Source of the DNA: Pomacea canaliculata
Lineage: Eukaryota > Mollusca > Gastropoda > Architaenioglossa > Ampullariidae
Direction: 5' to 3'
Length of the DNA stretch: 64,000 nt
Assembly: GCF_003073045.1 (NCBI RefSeq)
Contig: NC_037594.1
Location: 24,186,927-24,250,926, forward strand
The position numbers and the translations under genes were made by a program. Below, piece by piece: positions 36,401-47,554 of this stretch. How positions within the stretch are numbered: position 1 is the stretch's first letter; every line of letters starts with the position of its first letter. Under the pieces are notes generated by a model that was not told the DNA's origin, did no database searches, and worked only from the letters and a program-made list of their open reading frames with translations.

Positions 36401-39300
36401 ACAACACAAGGAGCACTTATAATGTTTGATAAATATTAATATTTTGAAACTATAGCTTTGTTCTTACTGCTCCAAGCATGATCCTAAATATCAACCACCG
36501 ATAGCCCATGATGATAATAAAAGATGTTGGCGTTTTACGTGGCATCTGGCGCAAGGACCAAACAGGACACAAAAATGTAGCAAGAAATCCCGTCTCCAAC
36601 AGTTGAGACTCCCATCCTGCAAAACCAAATAAACTTGATATGTTCACATTGTTTGCCTATGTGCCATCTCCTTTCGATATCTATTTCCCAAAACAAATTA
36701 GGCTATCAACTGACTCAAAAGATGTATCAGCGTGAAATACTTTGAAATACGTACACTTATTATTTTATTTAGGCCCTTCGCCCCTCCTGGGGCATAGGCC
36801 ATCGACTACAGTCTTAACTGTTGTCGATGTTTTGGTAGCAAGGATTTGTTTTACGGGGTGGGGGTGCTGGCCCCACGCCCAACCCTCCTCCTTTTTCAGC
36901 CGGGCTTGGGACCGTCCTTGGCGGAGGGCAGCCAGCCCTGTAAACAGATGCCACGTGCAGAGAAAGAACAGCATGCCCGAGACGAGAAATGAACTCAGGG
37001 CAGCCAACCTTCACTGTATTGGTGACAGGCGCTAACAGCGCTAACCGTTGCGCCACTGGGCCGCCTGAAATACGTACACAATGACTACCAATGATGCTTA
37101 CATCATCAAGACAACAGCCAACGGAAAAGCAATGACCATAAATTAATTACAAAACAAAGAATACACCAGATAAACTTGTACTATTATAGACCTTTATTTC
37201 TTTTCATTTTGGTTTTTTTGAAACGAGGAAAAGTATTGTGAAGTTGCTGTGTGCATTGCATGTTCATAAATTCCTATGGTTTTATCTGGCTTTCTGAACT
37301 AATTCTACATTGAGTGCAAGATTTCTTCAGTTTTTATTTTTGCAATTTCTTGGTTCATAAGATCATAATGTGCAGCTTAAAACAATTATCAATCAGAAGT
37401 ACTAACCCCCACTCCTTTTCTTTACTGTGCTCTTAAATCTTAAATCAGAGGACTAGTCTCGTAATGTCTAGTTTCATGTTATAAGATACACAAATAAAAT
37501 TAAATTATTGTTTTATTAATTTAAGTGGTGATTCATTTATCGAAAATCAAACAAACATGACCTCAATCAGTTACCACATAAATCAATAAACAGTAATTTA
37601 GTTTTAACCAGAAAAATATGCTCACGTTTTACAGTCTAGCATATTTCATTCCATGAGTTTTAGTTTTTGATTTAAACGTGGATGTACTGTCCTTATCTGC
37701 TAACTAGTGGATATCCCTACCCTTAGCATTGTAAGTGTCATTTACTGCCACGATGTGCTAAAACAGTAGTGCTGATATCTGCAAATAATTGGATGTTTTA
37801 AACTATGGATAAAACTAAGTTGAATTCCTTACAAACAAACATCTTCATCAACTTAGATATGACTAACCTGAATTCCTCATTGACAATATTATCAACTTAC
37901 CAAATCCATACCTGCAAAAAAATTGATTATACAGTAATAAATGTAGAAAAGAAGGAAAAATATTGCATTAAAAATATTAACATCTTTCTGATTGAGCAGC
38001 TCTTTCAATTACTGTAACATATGATTGCTCCAAAAAGATGCTAAGGAATAATATAATCATCATTAACAAGAAAAGACTACAGACAAGATGAACATTATAT
38101 AAGAGTTCATGAAACTATTTATAACATACAAATTATTTTTCTTTCATCAGACATTGCATTTAATAATAAGCCACAGCAATAATATTATAATTTTACAGCA
38201 ACCATGCATTTTGTCTTCAAATATTTAAGCTTACCATCGCTGTCCAACATTGACAAGAGAATGATAGAGGACCCATAGGGTCAGCATTATGAACCAGTTG
38301 GCTGCTCCAAGAACAATTACTAATCCCGATAAAGCTAAGCCTGTCAAGGCAATCCTATCCAGTAAAGTAGAGAGGTTGTGTTCATAGTCAAACATCCATA
38401 TTATGGTTGGTACATTGAAAATGGTGTTGAAGTTCAGCCCTCCCATTCTCTTCTTGATGCTATCTAAAAATAAATTTGCTGGAAGCAGCCCATTGGGGCC
38501 AATAAGCTGCTTGTTTTGGTGCAAGGCCACAAGGAAAGCAACAACTGGAAAAGACATATGTAGTATGCATCAGTTAACTATAAACATTTATATCTAAAAT
38601 CATATATTTACTAATATTTTTATGAAATACAGCTTTTACTATACATCTGCATAACACAGAAACATTTCATATATTGTTGATGCAAAGCTGCCCATTTTCT
38701 AACCAATGAAATAATGTGCTTTTATGATGGAATAATATTATGATTTATAAGCACAAGACTGACAGAAATGGAATAAAGATCACAAAAGTAAGGAATGAAA
38801 AGTTCACTTGAATATAACAGCTTTATAACTTTTAATGCTTCTTTACATACAAAATTAACTCTGTGTGCACATACACACACTCATAGATACACTCATATAT
38901 GTGCACAGTGACTGTTTTGCAGTAGCTGAATTAATTTTTTTATTATATTTGTATCAATTGTTTCAATCCCCTTTCCCTGCGTGCTAAACTCAAAGCTGAT
39001 CTGCATCTTGCATCTCAAATTTTGCATCTTACACATATGCAATGTATTTTAATTATTTATGAAAATAAGTGCACTTACAATAAATAAAACCTAGATATCT
39101 CAAAAGGACGATACGAGTGAACCAAAACGTTCCTTTGCCAACTACGCAGCCAACATCAACATCTTTGACTTTCGCTTTTGTCTTTTCTTCCCCTCTTCTT
39201 GAGACGAAGAATCAGTGCGCCTTGACTGACTGTCTTCAAAAGGTTTAGCCGTTGTTCTCTTTCGGACAGCGGACTGCGTACCTCCGGCGTGCTCACTCAT
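27488..39300 (-). CDS. LMF1: Lipase maturation factor 1, eleven coding exons
   Basis: Polytopic ER membrane protein; in vertebrates LMF1 is needed for folding and dimer assembly of lipoprotein, hepatic and endothelial lipases. Exons in gene order: 39079-39300, 38235-38544, 37901-37911, 36468-36616, 35826-35891, 35428-35595, 29640-29820, 29234-29387, 28449-28632, 28076-28188, 27488-27668. All junctions are GT-AG and phases agree from exon 1's end to the TAG. Family signatures: GKGTFWFTRIVLL, VAFLVALHQNKQLIG, GWESQLLETGFLATFLCP, RWLIFRIMLGA, GLIKIRGDKCWRDLTCM, SGNLSFLNWLT, NLLSSRQAMNTSFDP, VNTYGAFG, PCLISPYHYRLDWLMWFAAF and WWKRKYIKNYLPPLSMQ. The length would be about 579 residues; human LMF1 has 567. 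Odd: ATG 39300 opens a 51-codon frame (MSEHAGGTQSAVRKRT) that is one base out of phase with GKGTFW, so one base seems missing in the A-rich stretch near 39150-39185. Confidence 0.95.
30466..30512. repeat. Left sub-terminal AAAAGGACCT repeats of the hAT
   Basis: Three AAAGGACC-type units lie just inside the left end. Confidence 0.75.
31422..34400 (-). pseudogene. hAT transposase with BED zinc finger, frameshifted
   Basis: Exon 1 (34061 to about 34400) encodes a BED-type finger: CAACKISLNLSSMG with HMVTERHQRQ supplies the Cys and His pairs. No ATG opens this frame, so the start is uncertain. The intron runs from donor GTAAGTTG at 34060 to the acceptor AATAG ending at 33467. The catalytic core follows: LLFDESSNHKTQTKQLDFHV with the first acidic residue, LLQISMDGPSVNL, and the C-terminal hATC dimerisation motif LLLLSHGQATVERGFSFNKE near 31840-31910. 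A charged helical tail follows. At least three lesions are visible: near 32845, near 32090 and near 31575. Probably inactive unless these are base-call errors. Confidence 0.88.
34553..34696. repeat. Right sub-terminal AAAAGGACTT repeats of the hAT
   Basis: About nine units of AAAAGGACTT or AAGGACCT lie within 150 bp of the right end, several as AAAAGGACTTAAAAGG pairs. Such arrays are known transposase-binding sites in hAT elements. Confidence 0.8.
36757..37065 (-). mobile_element. tRNA-derived SINE in LMF1 intron 3
   Basis: Read on the minus strand it starts GGCGGCCCAGTGGCGCAACG with an A-box-like TGGCGCAACGG, then GAGTTCATTTC as a degenerate B box, a roughly 200-bp unrelated body and an A-rich AAATAAAATAATAA tail. 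It is flanked by a perfect 14-bp duplication, TGAAATACGTACAC, at 36743-36756 and 37066-37079. That is a LINE-type insertion mark. The perfect duplication suggests a fairly recent insertion. Confidence 0.92.
37901..37911 (-). other. LMF1: LMF1 exon 3, an 11-nt microexon
   Basis: The exon reads GTATGGATTTG, flanked by TTTTTTTGCAG and GTAAGTTG on the minus strand. Exon 2 ends in phase 2 (CGATG) and exon 4 starts GATGGGAG. Only an 11-nt insert of this phase gives W-Y-G-F-G-W-E-S-Q, which matches WYSFGWESQ of vertebrate LMF1. Without it the frame is lost. Confidence 0.9.
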
Positions 39301-39442
39301 GTTCACTTTCAGATATTTCTAACAAACGAAGATTGTGATTTAAAAACAAGTTGACGTGTGCTTCGCAGATTATTGCAGGGGAAGCTACTCTTGCACGATA
39401 ACTAGAGTAGCATTTCCTACCATGAAGGAAATCAACAGTGGC
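39301..39442. promoter_or_regulatory. Short LMF1 5' flank
   Basis: Only about 142 bp separate the LMF1 ATG from the Harbinger terminal repeat. This must hold the 5' UTR and, at most, a minimal promoter. I see no TATA box. Confidence 0.45.
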
Positions 39443-39553
39443 GTGTTGCATAGCACGTAGCGAATCGAGCGAAGCTAGCCTAGCGAATCTAGGGGTTAGC
39501 GAAAGCTAGCGGTCCCTGTGCAACGCAGTGTAGCCGGAAGCCAGAGTTTCAAG

Positions 39554-40135
39554 ATGGCCGACTTACGGCGAGGTTTGAGTGAAGTCTTTGTTTTGCAAGC
39601 TACACCCCGCCATGCTGTGGCCAAGCCGTCGCAAATAAATATCGAGCTTGCGGCCCACTGTCCACTGAAAGTAAATCAGGACAATAATGAAAATTCCAAT
39701 GCCCACATGATCGGTTTCGTCGAAGTCATCGTTCCAGGATACTCGACATACCAGTTCAAATCTCACTTCGAATGTTGCCGGACGCCTTTGATGTAAGTTA
39801 ACGTAATAAAATAAAGTAAAATGTAATAAACTTAATGAAATATAAATAAAAATGCCAAAATCAATTTTAAGGAATGTGAACGTCCAAGATATATATATAT
39901 GCATAAATGTATCCACTACACATATCTATAATAATGCTCTCACACACAATAAACACAAACTTTCATAGAGATCTTTTGTGAAATTTTTCAGGCTCTCCAG
40001 GCTTGGATTGAGCCTCATCTGCCACAGCAACGTGGTTCAACAATAGAACAAAGCTGCTTGCCACCTTGTGGTTACTGGCACCAAAATCACCCTCCAGAAT
40101 ATATTCACCTATATTTGCCATACCACGTCTATAGC
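39554..40135 (+). pseudogene. Harbinger transposase, N-terminal remnant
   Basis: ATG at 39554 follows CAAG. The frame runs MADLRRGLSEVFVLQATPRH to VPGYSTYQFKSHF. A shift then gives RMLPDAFD before a GTAAGT donor at 39793. After an acceptor near 39991 come ALQAWIEPHLPQQRGS and, in another frame, KLLATLWLLAPKSPS. YQFKSHFRMLPDAFD-type and KLLATLWLLA blocks are typical of the helical region before the DDE core. The DDE core was not found; the remainder seems deleted or replaced by a tandem repeat. Confidence 0.78.
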
Positions 40136-40137
40136 AA

Positions 40138-40640
40138 AGCATCCATCATCAGTGTCTGCTTTTCTCTTCCACCAACATTTATTATTTCATTATATAATTT
40201 GAATATTTTGCATAAATATCTCTTGCATTTGTATCAACACCCATAATTTCTTTCCCCATGCAAATTGAGGTCTACATGTCTTTGTGTCACCATCATTAAT
40301 AAGTTGTCCACCATGTGCATATATTATCTATGTGCATTTATATTTATGATTGGTGTGATTTTGCAGTTGTGCTTATATGTTGTCTACATACTGAAGTTGA
40401 CACAGCAGCAGCAAAGTATTGTCATACACCATATGGCTGTGTATTTTTTCATCACTGTGTACAGTTCTCTCCCAGCAACCTTTATTATTTCCATTGCATA
40501 ATTTGAATTTTTTTATACATATCTCTTGCATTTGCATCACCACTATGATTTGTTTTTATTCGTGTAAATTGAGGAGTGTGCGTGTGTTTAATTCCTGTCA
40601 CCATCCTTAATAATTTGCTTTGTCACCAGATGCATGTCAT
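40138..40640. repeat. Tandem duplication, about 300-bp unit
   Basis: Both units contain ACCTTTATTATTTC-like, ATAATTTGAAT, ATATCTCTTGCATTTG and AATTGAGG blocks in the same order, about 300 bp apart. They are clearly diverged. Confidence 0.7.
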
Positions 40641-42169
40641 GTTCTGTGCTTTTCAAATGAGTGTCACTTTTCGTGTTTAGCTTTGATGCAACACTTTTCC
40701 AGTTATAATTTCTCATTTGATTATCATGTAATGTGTTATCATATAATAAATTTTCATTTGATTTTACTAATTCATGGTAGAAAACAAGTGTGCTTCATTG
40801 TGTACATGATTATCAGGTAAATCAGGATTTTTTGGTTTTTAACGGTCACAGTGAAAAAAAAAAAACCATTTGTAAGGGCGTGTAAGTTTTTTTATTTAGT
40901 ACTAAAATCAAGACAGTGACAATATCCTTTATTCAGTAGGGTCGTACTAATAACCGATACTGGGAGAGGTGAGGAGTCTCCTGAGACATTCCTTGCTGTT
41001 CTTGCTTCTTTGTAGGGGTGGCACATTGCTGGGTATTGGAGATCTCGGAGAGAGTGTTTACTGAAAATAAATATTAATGAATTATGACCAATATATGGGC
41101 ATGGAAAACCCAAATATGTCTAGCCTGTATGCCCATGATAACTGCTCTTGCTGGAACAGTGCATGAATACAAAAAGTTCCTAACTGAGCTTTTTACATAT
41201 CTAGACTCATCTCTTTGTGGCAGAACAGACTTTTGTCACTACCCTCCCCAAATACCTGTAGGAAAAGAAGCATTAAACAATTAATACTTGAACTGTCAAA
41301 TGTTTTACTAAATATGGCTATACTAAAATTATGCTTTACTTGCTTATTTATATTATAAATGGTTCACTCACCTTTTACACTCCCCAGTGATGATGATGTC
41401 AGTGGTGGGATGAACAAGGGTCTCCTTCCAAGATTTTAGCCATTCTGGAATAGAAATTCCATCGTGATCTTCCCTGGCCCGTTTTCTTGTTAAAATCTAA
41501 TATAGCTTTGTACCTGTTGGGATACAAGTACCAAACATGCTTACATATCATTATGTATCCAGACTAATTTCACACAGCTACCAAAAAATCTCTACTAAAG
41601 CTTGGTTGATACTGGTGGGGTCTTGTTTACAGGTTAAATGAATGAATTGTGGTAACAAATAAATAAGAACTTGCACAACCTTAAAAACCTGCGATGTTTT
41701 GTTTCTCAGATCTATGGAAAAATGTTGCACTCTAAGACAGAAAGCCCAATGATTTTGTAGGAACTCACCATATTTTCATATTGCTCCATTTTTTTTCTCA
41801 AGTGCTGCTGGAGCAAAGTGGCATCCTGAGGCTGCATTTCCGAAGCAATCCTCTTCCATACCTCTATTTTCAAGTTGGAATTGCAAATTGTTCCTTATGT
41901 TCGGCATAAGTGTCCATGAGGAAAAGTATGCCCCCTTGGTCCATTGATTTCCCACATTCATTTCTGTTAAAATATGAAATCAATTAATCAGGAATAAAAA
42001 CAGGAAAATAAAAACCAGAATAACATAGTGATATGTTTAGTAAATGCAACAGTATCAGATTCAAACTTAAAGCTTTGATTCTAAACATCAAAGAATAGGG
42101 TAGTTGTACTATTTTATTCTGTTGGAAGGATAGTTCAATAATGTGCACAATATTTTCATAGCTGGGTTA

Positions 42170-45100
42170 CCCTAGCAGCATCGGAAACCATAAGCTCAAG
42201 GGGTCCACCAAGTTTGTCTTGATCCGACTGTGATACAGGGGGTCAATCTATCGCAATGCTTGACTCGTCTTGCATGGCGCTGTCAGCGCATAAGTCAAGC
42301 TCCACGCTCGCCGAGGCGAAAACAGAGTGCGGGAGATCATGCCCACATATAGGGTCGTGACCCCTAACAATGGCAATGACTCTTCGCCATGGCGTGCTAC
42401 ATACGACCACATGCGTGCAGGCAAAGCCGCCATTTTCAAATGTGTGAGTCTACACTTTTCCCAACAGAAAAGCTTCTCAAGCGGTCAATTTCTATACTGA
42501 TACATGTGTTCGACGCTTCGATAACAGTACGTATAATTTTTATACTCTATATTAACATAGTTATTGAGATTTTAACTACAGAAATGTCCAAATTTAACGC
42601 AGAATATCATTCTAAGAGAAAAAAGATTAAGAGTACACATTAACGCAATAAATGCACAAGTTTTCCAGACACAGGTAGAAATCGTGCTCAGCAGTTCTGA
42701 ACGCTTGCATTTGATAATTCTTTAGCCGTTAGCAATGGAGAGAATTTGGAGCTGTCAGAATTTCCTCAAATTGCGATTACGAAAGTGGAACGTAACAGAG
42801 CTTCGACAGTTCCGTCTGTTTACTGGTACGATAGCGTTAAAATGCCAGGTTTCTTCGGGCAGTATAATATTTTTTTCTCTTATTTATTGTGGGTTTGTTT
42901 TTTTTTTGTCTTGCAAGTCCTGGGCTGTGTGTGAACTATGCTGATTATTAGGCTCATAACCTTTCATGTTTATTTGTTCAAGAAGCAGTGTTTGTATGGT
43001 AAAGGATTTTTTGGTGTAAAATGTACTTGCTTTGTCACATATTGCTGATAATGTTGACAGATTTGGTCCTTTGGACTCTTAACTCTGCTCTCAATTTTAT
43101 ATTTTTTTTAGGCTAGCTTAAACGACTTTTTCAAACACCAAACTTTCCACTGCAGCAGCTAATTAAGAATATTTGTCAAAGAGCAGCATAAGGATTGTGT
43201 TCCCAGTGGTGAACCAAAAAAAAACTTATATAGATAGCCCATTGACAACTGATTGTGACTGGAAGTATCATTTCAGACAACTTTAATGGTCTTTTTCAAC
43301 AACAAATCATAATAACTGCATAATGGTCAATAATTTATTTTACTGTTATTCTAGATAGCTGGCTGCTGGCATTTTAAGATGAAAGTGGTCACAGGGTGTG
43401 CAACTTCCCACTACAATCTATTGAACCAGATGCAAGCTTCATTAATTAGAGCTATAAAGCTGATTCCTCATGTCCTATGCTTCCAGTTCTCCTGCACAAG
43501 TCATTAAGTAAGTGCAATTTACTTTTTGATTCATAATATTCATAATCCTTGTGCAGAAAGAAAATTTATGAAGCATGTGACCATTAATGGTCAAAATGAC
43601 TTCTATGTTATTGTGTGCTGCAGATTTAAGGAAGAGAAAAAGATAATACCTGAACTGTTTAAACACAGTCATTACACCACAGATAGTGTAGCTTTTGTTG
43701 TGATGCTGCACTATAAGAGTGTGTTATTATTATACTTTTGATCTTGATTTGTGAAATCTTATTTGCCTTCTATATTTATTTCCATGCAGGTAACTACCAA
43801 GAATCTAGCTGAATCTGCAAGGGACAAAAATGTCGGAGGTGGAGAGTGATGACAAAAATGCTCCCACTCAACCAAAAAGGATACGGATAACTCCGATTAG
43901 ATTTCGGTCTGTTTTTTTCCTCTGCTTAATTTTAGGGAATTTTTTTTGGTGGACATCATGTAGGGACACAAGGCTGTGTCCTCTTTCTGGTAAAATAGCA
44001 TACAGTGATAAACAAGTTTTGTACAATAACAATAAAATGTTCTTTAAAAAAATTTTAACAACCTATCAGCAGCTGACAGTTTAAATGTACTAAGCTGAAA
44101 AAAGTTTATGCAAATGTATTCATTTGACACAGGGATGCACAGCTAACAGCGAAGGAGAGAAGGATGCCGAGGAATCACTATATGCTGACCATTCAGTTAT
44201 GCAGCAATGTCCACCACCATTGCCATACTCTTTGCCACTAGTGGTTGGCACCATCTCAAGGGTGTCCCAAGTAGCAGCTTTCAAAAAGGACTGTTTCACC
44301 TTTGCCTTCACACCCCCAGCGCCTTCCGATTCCATTGTCTGGTTTTCAGCCTGCCAGCATAAAGACCCATAACCCCTTGGAAGGTAATTTAAAGCCATTT
44401 TGTTTATATCATTTTAGCTTTTTTTCTTCTTACCCTTGGCCAAGAGTTATGACATGCTTTTATGAGTTAAACTGGAAGCGGAAAATCCCAGCCTTTTGCC
44501 ATAGTGAAAAAATTTGAAACAAATATGGATCACATATCAGATAGATATGACAAATGGTAAAGATTAACCAAAATTAATGGTATTTTCCAGGCATTGTGAA
44601 CTATAGCAAAGCTAGAAAAGATCATTATTTTACATGTTTTCTGCTATTGTGTTCTTAGGTTAGAACTAAACTAGAGAAAGTTGGGATGCAACAACTGTCT
44701 CTTCTGGAAGAGATGAAGAATGATACAAACAACCTTAAAAGGATGTTTACATGGATGAGGGAACAAGAACAGGAAAGGCAAATGACACGGGAAATCTGCC
44801 AGAGGGGTTCCAGTCTCGCTTAACAATCAGCAGAAGATGTAGAGAGTCTTGAGGGAGATATGAAGACAGACCCATAAAAAAGGACATGCTTGGTATGTGC
44901 TTTATTCTGATTTGTTAGTAGGAGGAGTCAAATCTTTTTATCTGATTCCCTTTAAAGGTTTCCATACCATACCATTCATTGTATAAAACTAATGACATGT
45001 TTGCAGTACTAAAAAGTAATAAAGGCATTGTTATGGTGGCATTGATTAGAGCAGATAGTAAATTTTCTGTACCCACTTTTGCTTGGTTGTATGAAACTTC

Positions 45101-47554
45101 CTGAATTGTTGCTGTCTTTTTTTTTGGGGGGGGGTGTCTTTAAATACTAGTTGTCATAACAGGTATTATAATGTTGCCCACTGCAATTTTTTTTAAATGA
45201 TGTGTATTTATTTTTGTCTGTTTTCAGGAATGCCATTCGGTGATGCGTCGGGCTTCACATTAAAGCATGTAGTGAGGGGCATTCTATCTGTGCTATTTTC
45301 AACTGAGTTGGCCTGATCTTACAACTTCAATGGGACTCAAGAACCACCCCTTCATTTACAAACAGTTCAGGGTAAGGATTTAAATATTTGACTCTGTGTG
45401 TGTGTGTGTATACGGTACATTAATACATGCCTGTCATAAAATAGGACTGTTTGGATTGTTTCTTTATCTTTTAGTTATGAACCTTAACCTTTGACTCTGC
45501 TAGGTGCAGACAAGAATTTCATTAAAAAAAAAAACATGACAGGAAGATAAATCAGGCCTGGAGAACTGTCCCTACCTCATTTTATTGTGATTGAATTACA
45601 TTGCCAAAATAAAATATGGACACATGTTTACGCAATTTCTAGTGACTGTAGTCCTTTAATCAGCTGGTTAACACTGTGTAGAAAGGAATTAAAATGACAG
45701 TTTATAGACATCTTTACAGTTCCCATGTATTGGGATTGTTTTTGAAATTAGAATTTCCAGAGTTTTTCTGCCTATAGAAATTCTAACTGAAATTCAATTC
45801 AGTTCCACTTGTAGTTCCTTTCTGTTTATAACGCTTTAAATTTTTATGCCACTTTACATATCAGTATAATTTGCTTGTACCTCTTTTTGTTTCACATTAT
45901 ATTCTGGATTTTAGGGTCAGTAACCTACAATTAAGTGATTACTTTTTTATGCAGACCTCATATTCTTATATTTGTTCTATTTTTAGATGCTGCAAGAAAA
46001 AGTTATCCTGAAGCTACGGATGCTGACTTGCATGCATCAACTTGGTTAGCTGGTGCTAGGGATCAAGAGAATGGCAGAAGGGAAAGGGTTGAGCACAGCC
46101 TATACGTCAGTTAATTGTTCTGGGGTGGAGGACAAGTAAAGCTGTGCAACTTTCTACCTACAGTTGTAAAATTCTTGTACATAAACCTGCATATACTAAA
46201 TCTGGATTTATATAATTATATAAAACTGTGCTGTGATTATTATTTACTCTAACCCATTAATTTATCAATGAGGATATTTTCACCCGATCCAATAAGAGAT
46301 GTGTTGTGGTAAATTCAGAATCATTTATATGTTTACAGTTCTTTTCTAATACCTTCTAAAATTCTTGAACATAATTGTGTTTCAAACATGTGTTTGATGG
46401 TTTCCTTTTCTTAGTGATAAAGGTGCAATTTAAAATTTTAATCTGTTTTAAAAGATTGTAGTTAATACCATAAGCTGCAATCCAACCTAGAACCTTTTAT
46501 AGTTAATTTCATGACTTTGATTTATTTTTAGAAATGTCTATTAAAGCATCACTCTTTTTTGACAGCAATTCAGTTCATACTTATCATTTGATATATTGTC
46601 ATAGATCTTTGAACCTTTTCTTTGGGAAAATGTAATTAGTGTTAAGGAAACTGCAATTTAATTTTAATTGTTTTGTCAATGGATACATGGTTTTGCATCG
46701 TTCTACAACTTATAATTAAATAACGAATGTTGCATTAATATATCAAGAGGAAACATCTTTTATGTATGCAAACAGACAATGCTTTAAAAAAAATTTTATA
46801 TATTTTTAAAATTATTTTTTTTTATCAGTTTGCTTTTTATCCTTATTTATGATAACATTTTTACCTTGATAAATGATAAATTGTTTATGTATACAAATGA
46901 GACAATGCTTTAAAAAAAATTGTATATTTTTAACATTATTTTTTTATTAGTTTGCTTTTTATCCCTATTTGTGATAATATTTTTACCTTGATAAATGATA
47001 AATTGTTTATGTATACAAATGAGACAATGCTTTAAAAAAAAATTTATATTAAAAAAAATTTTTTTAGTTTGCTTTTTATCCTTATTTTACCTCAATAAAC
47101 GCCAATAAATAACAAATCATGTTTGTTTTTTTATAACATTTTGCACTTTTGTGCACTCTTTTGCTGCTTGTTATATATATATAATTATTGCAAAATACAC
47201 AATTTATTAATCCATTTGATATTGGTATTTTTTAGGAATTTTGGCATGTCTTGATTTAGAAATATGTAAATCAGGATATGCCGAAATCCCTAAAAATACC
47301 AATAATCTGAAGATATAAATAGTGGGATATATAAAAAAAAAAAGATGGGACGTACCCATGAGCCATCAGGGTTGACTAGTGGTCACAAGGGGGAGAGAAG
47401 CGTCCCACGCTTGTTTCACAGGTAAAACCGACATGACCCCGTTGTTACGGCCCGGTTTCACTTTCGCTATGGGTCGGACGCCATTTTGCCACATGGCCCC
47501 CGGATACTCAAGACATGTCCCCCACCTGTAGCCAATATTCCTTTGCTGCTGGGG
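42170..47554 (+). mobile_element. Copy B of the unclassified 5.4-kb TIR element
   Basis: Reverse-complement partner of 2065-7489. The ends are CCCTAGCAGC at 42170 and GCTGCTGGGG at 47554, and TA lies on each side (42168-42169 and 47555-47556). It is nested in an intron of the Harbinger Myb/SANT gene, so it arrived after that element. The same exon blocks as in copy A are present: ATG 42582 (MSKFNAEYHSKRKK), SEFPQIAITKVERNRAS near 42750-42800, TQPKRIRITP near 43870, ANSEGEKDAEESLYADHSVM near 44135-44200, a helical block with LSLLEEMKNDTNNLKRM near 44700-44770, and DAARKSYPEATDADLHAS near 45985-46040. It is more damaged than copy A in the C-terminal exons. Confidence 0.78.
46778..47100. repeat. 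About 122-bp AT-rich tandem repeat in copy B
   Basis: Nearly three units share CAATGCTTTAAAAAAAA, AGTTTGCTTTTTATCC and ACCTTGATAAATGATAAA. Same array as in copy A. Confidence 0.75.

Noticed and set aside
42248-42439. 63-residue minus-strand frame MKMAALPARMWSY at the end of copy B
   Set aside because: It is the complement of the element's end, differs by indels in copy A and has no recognisable domain.
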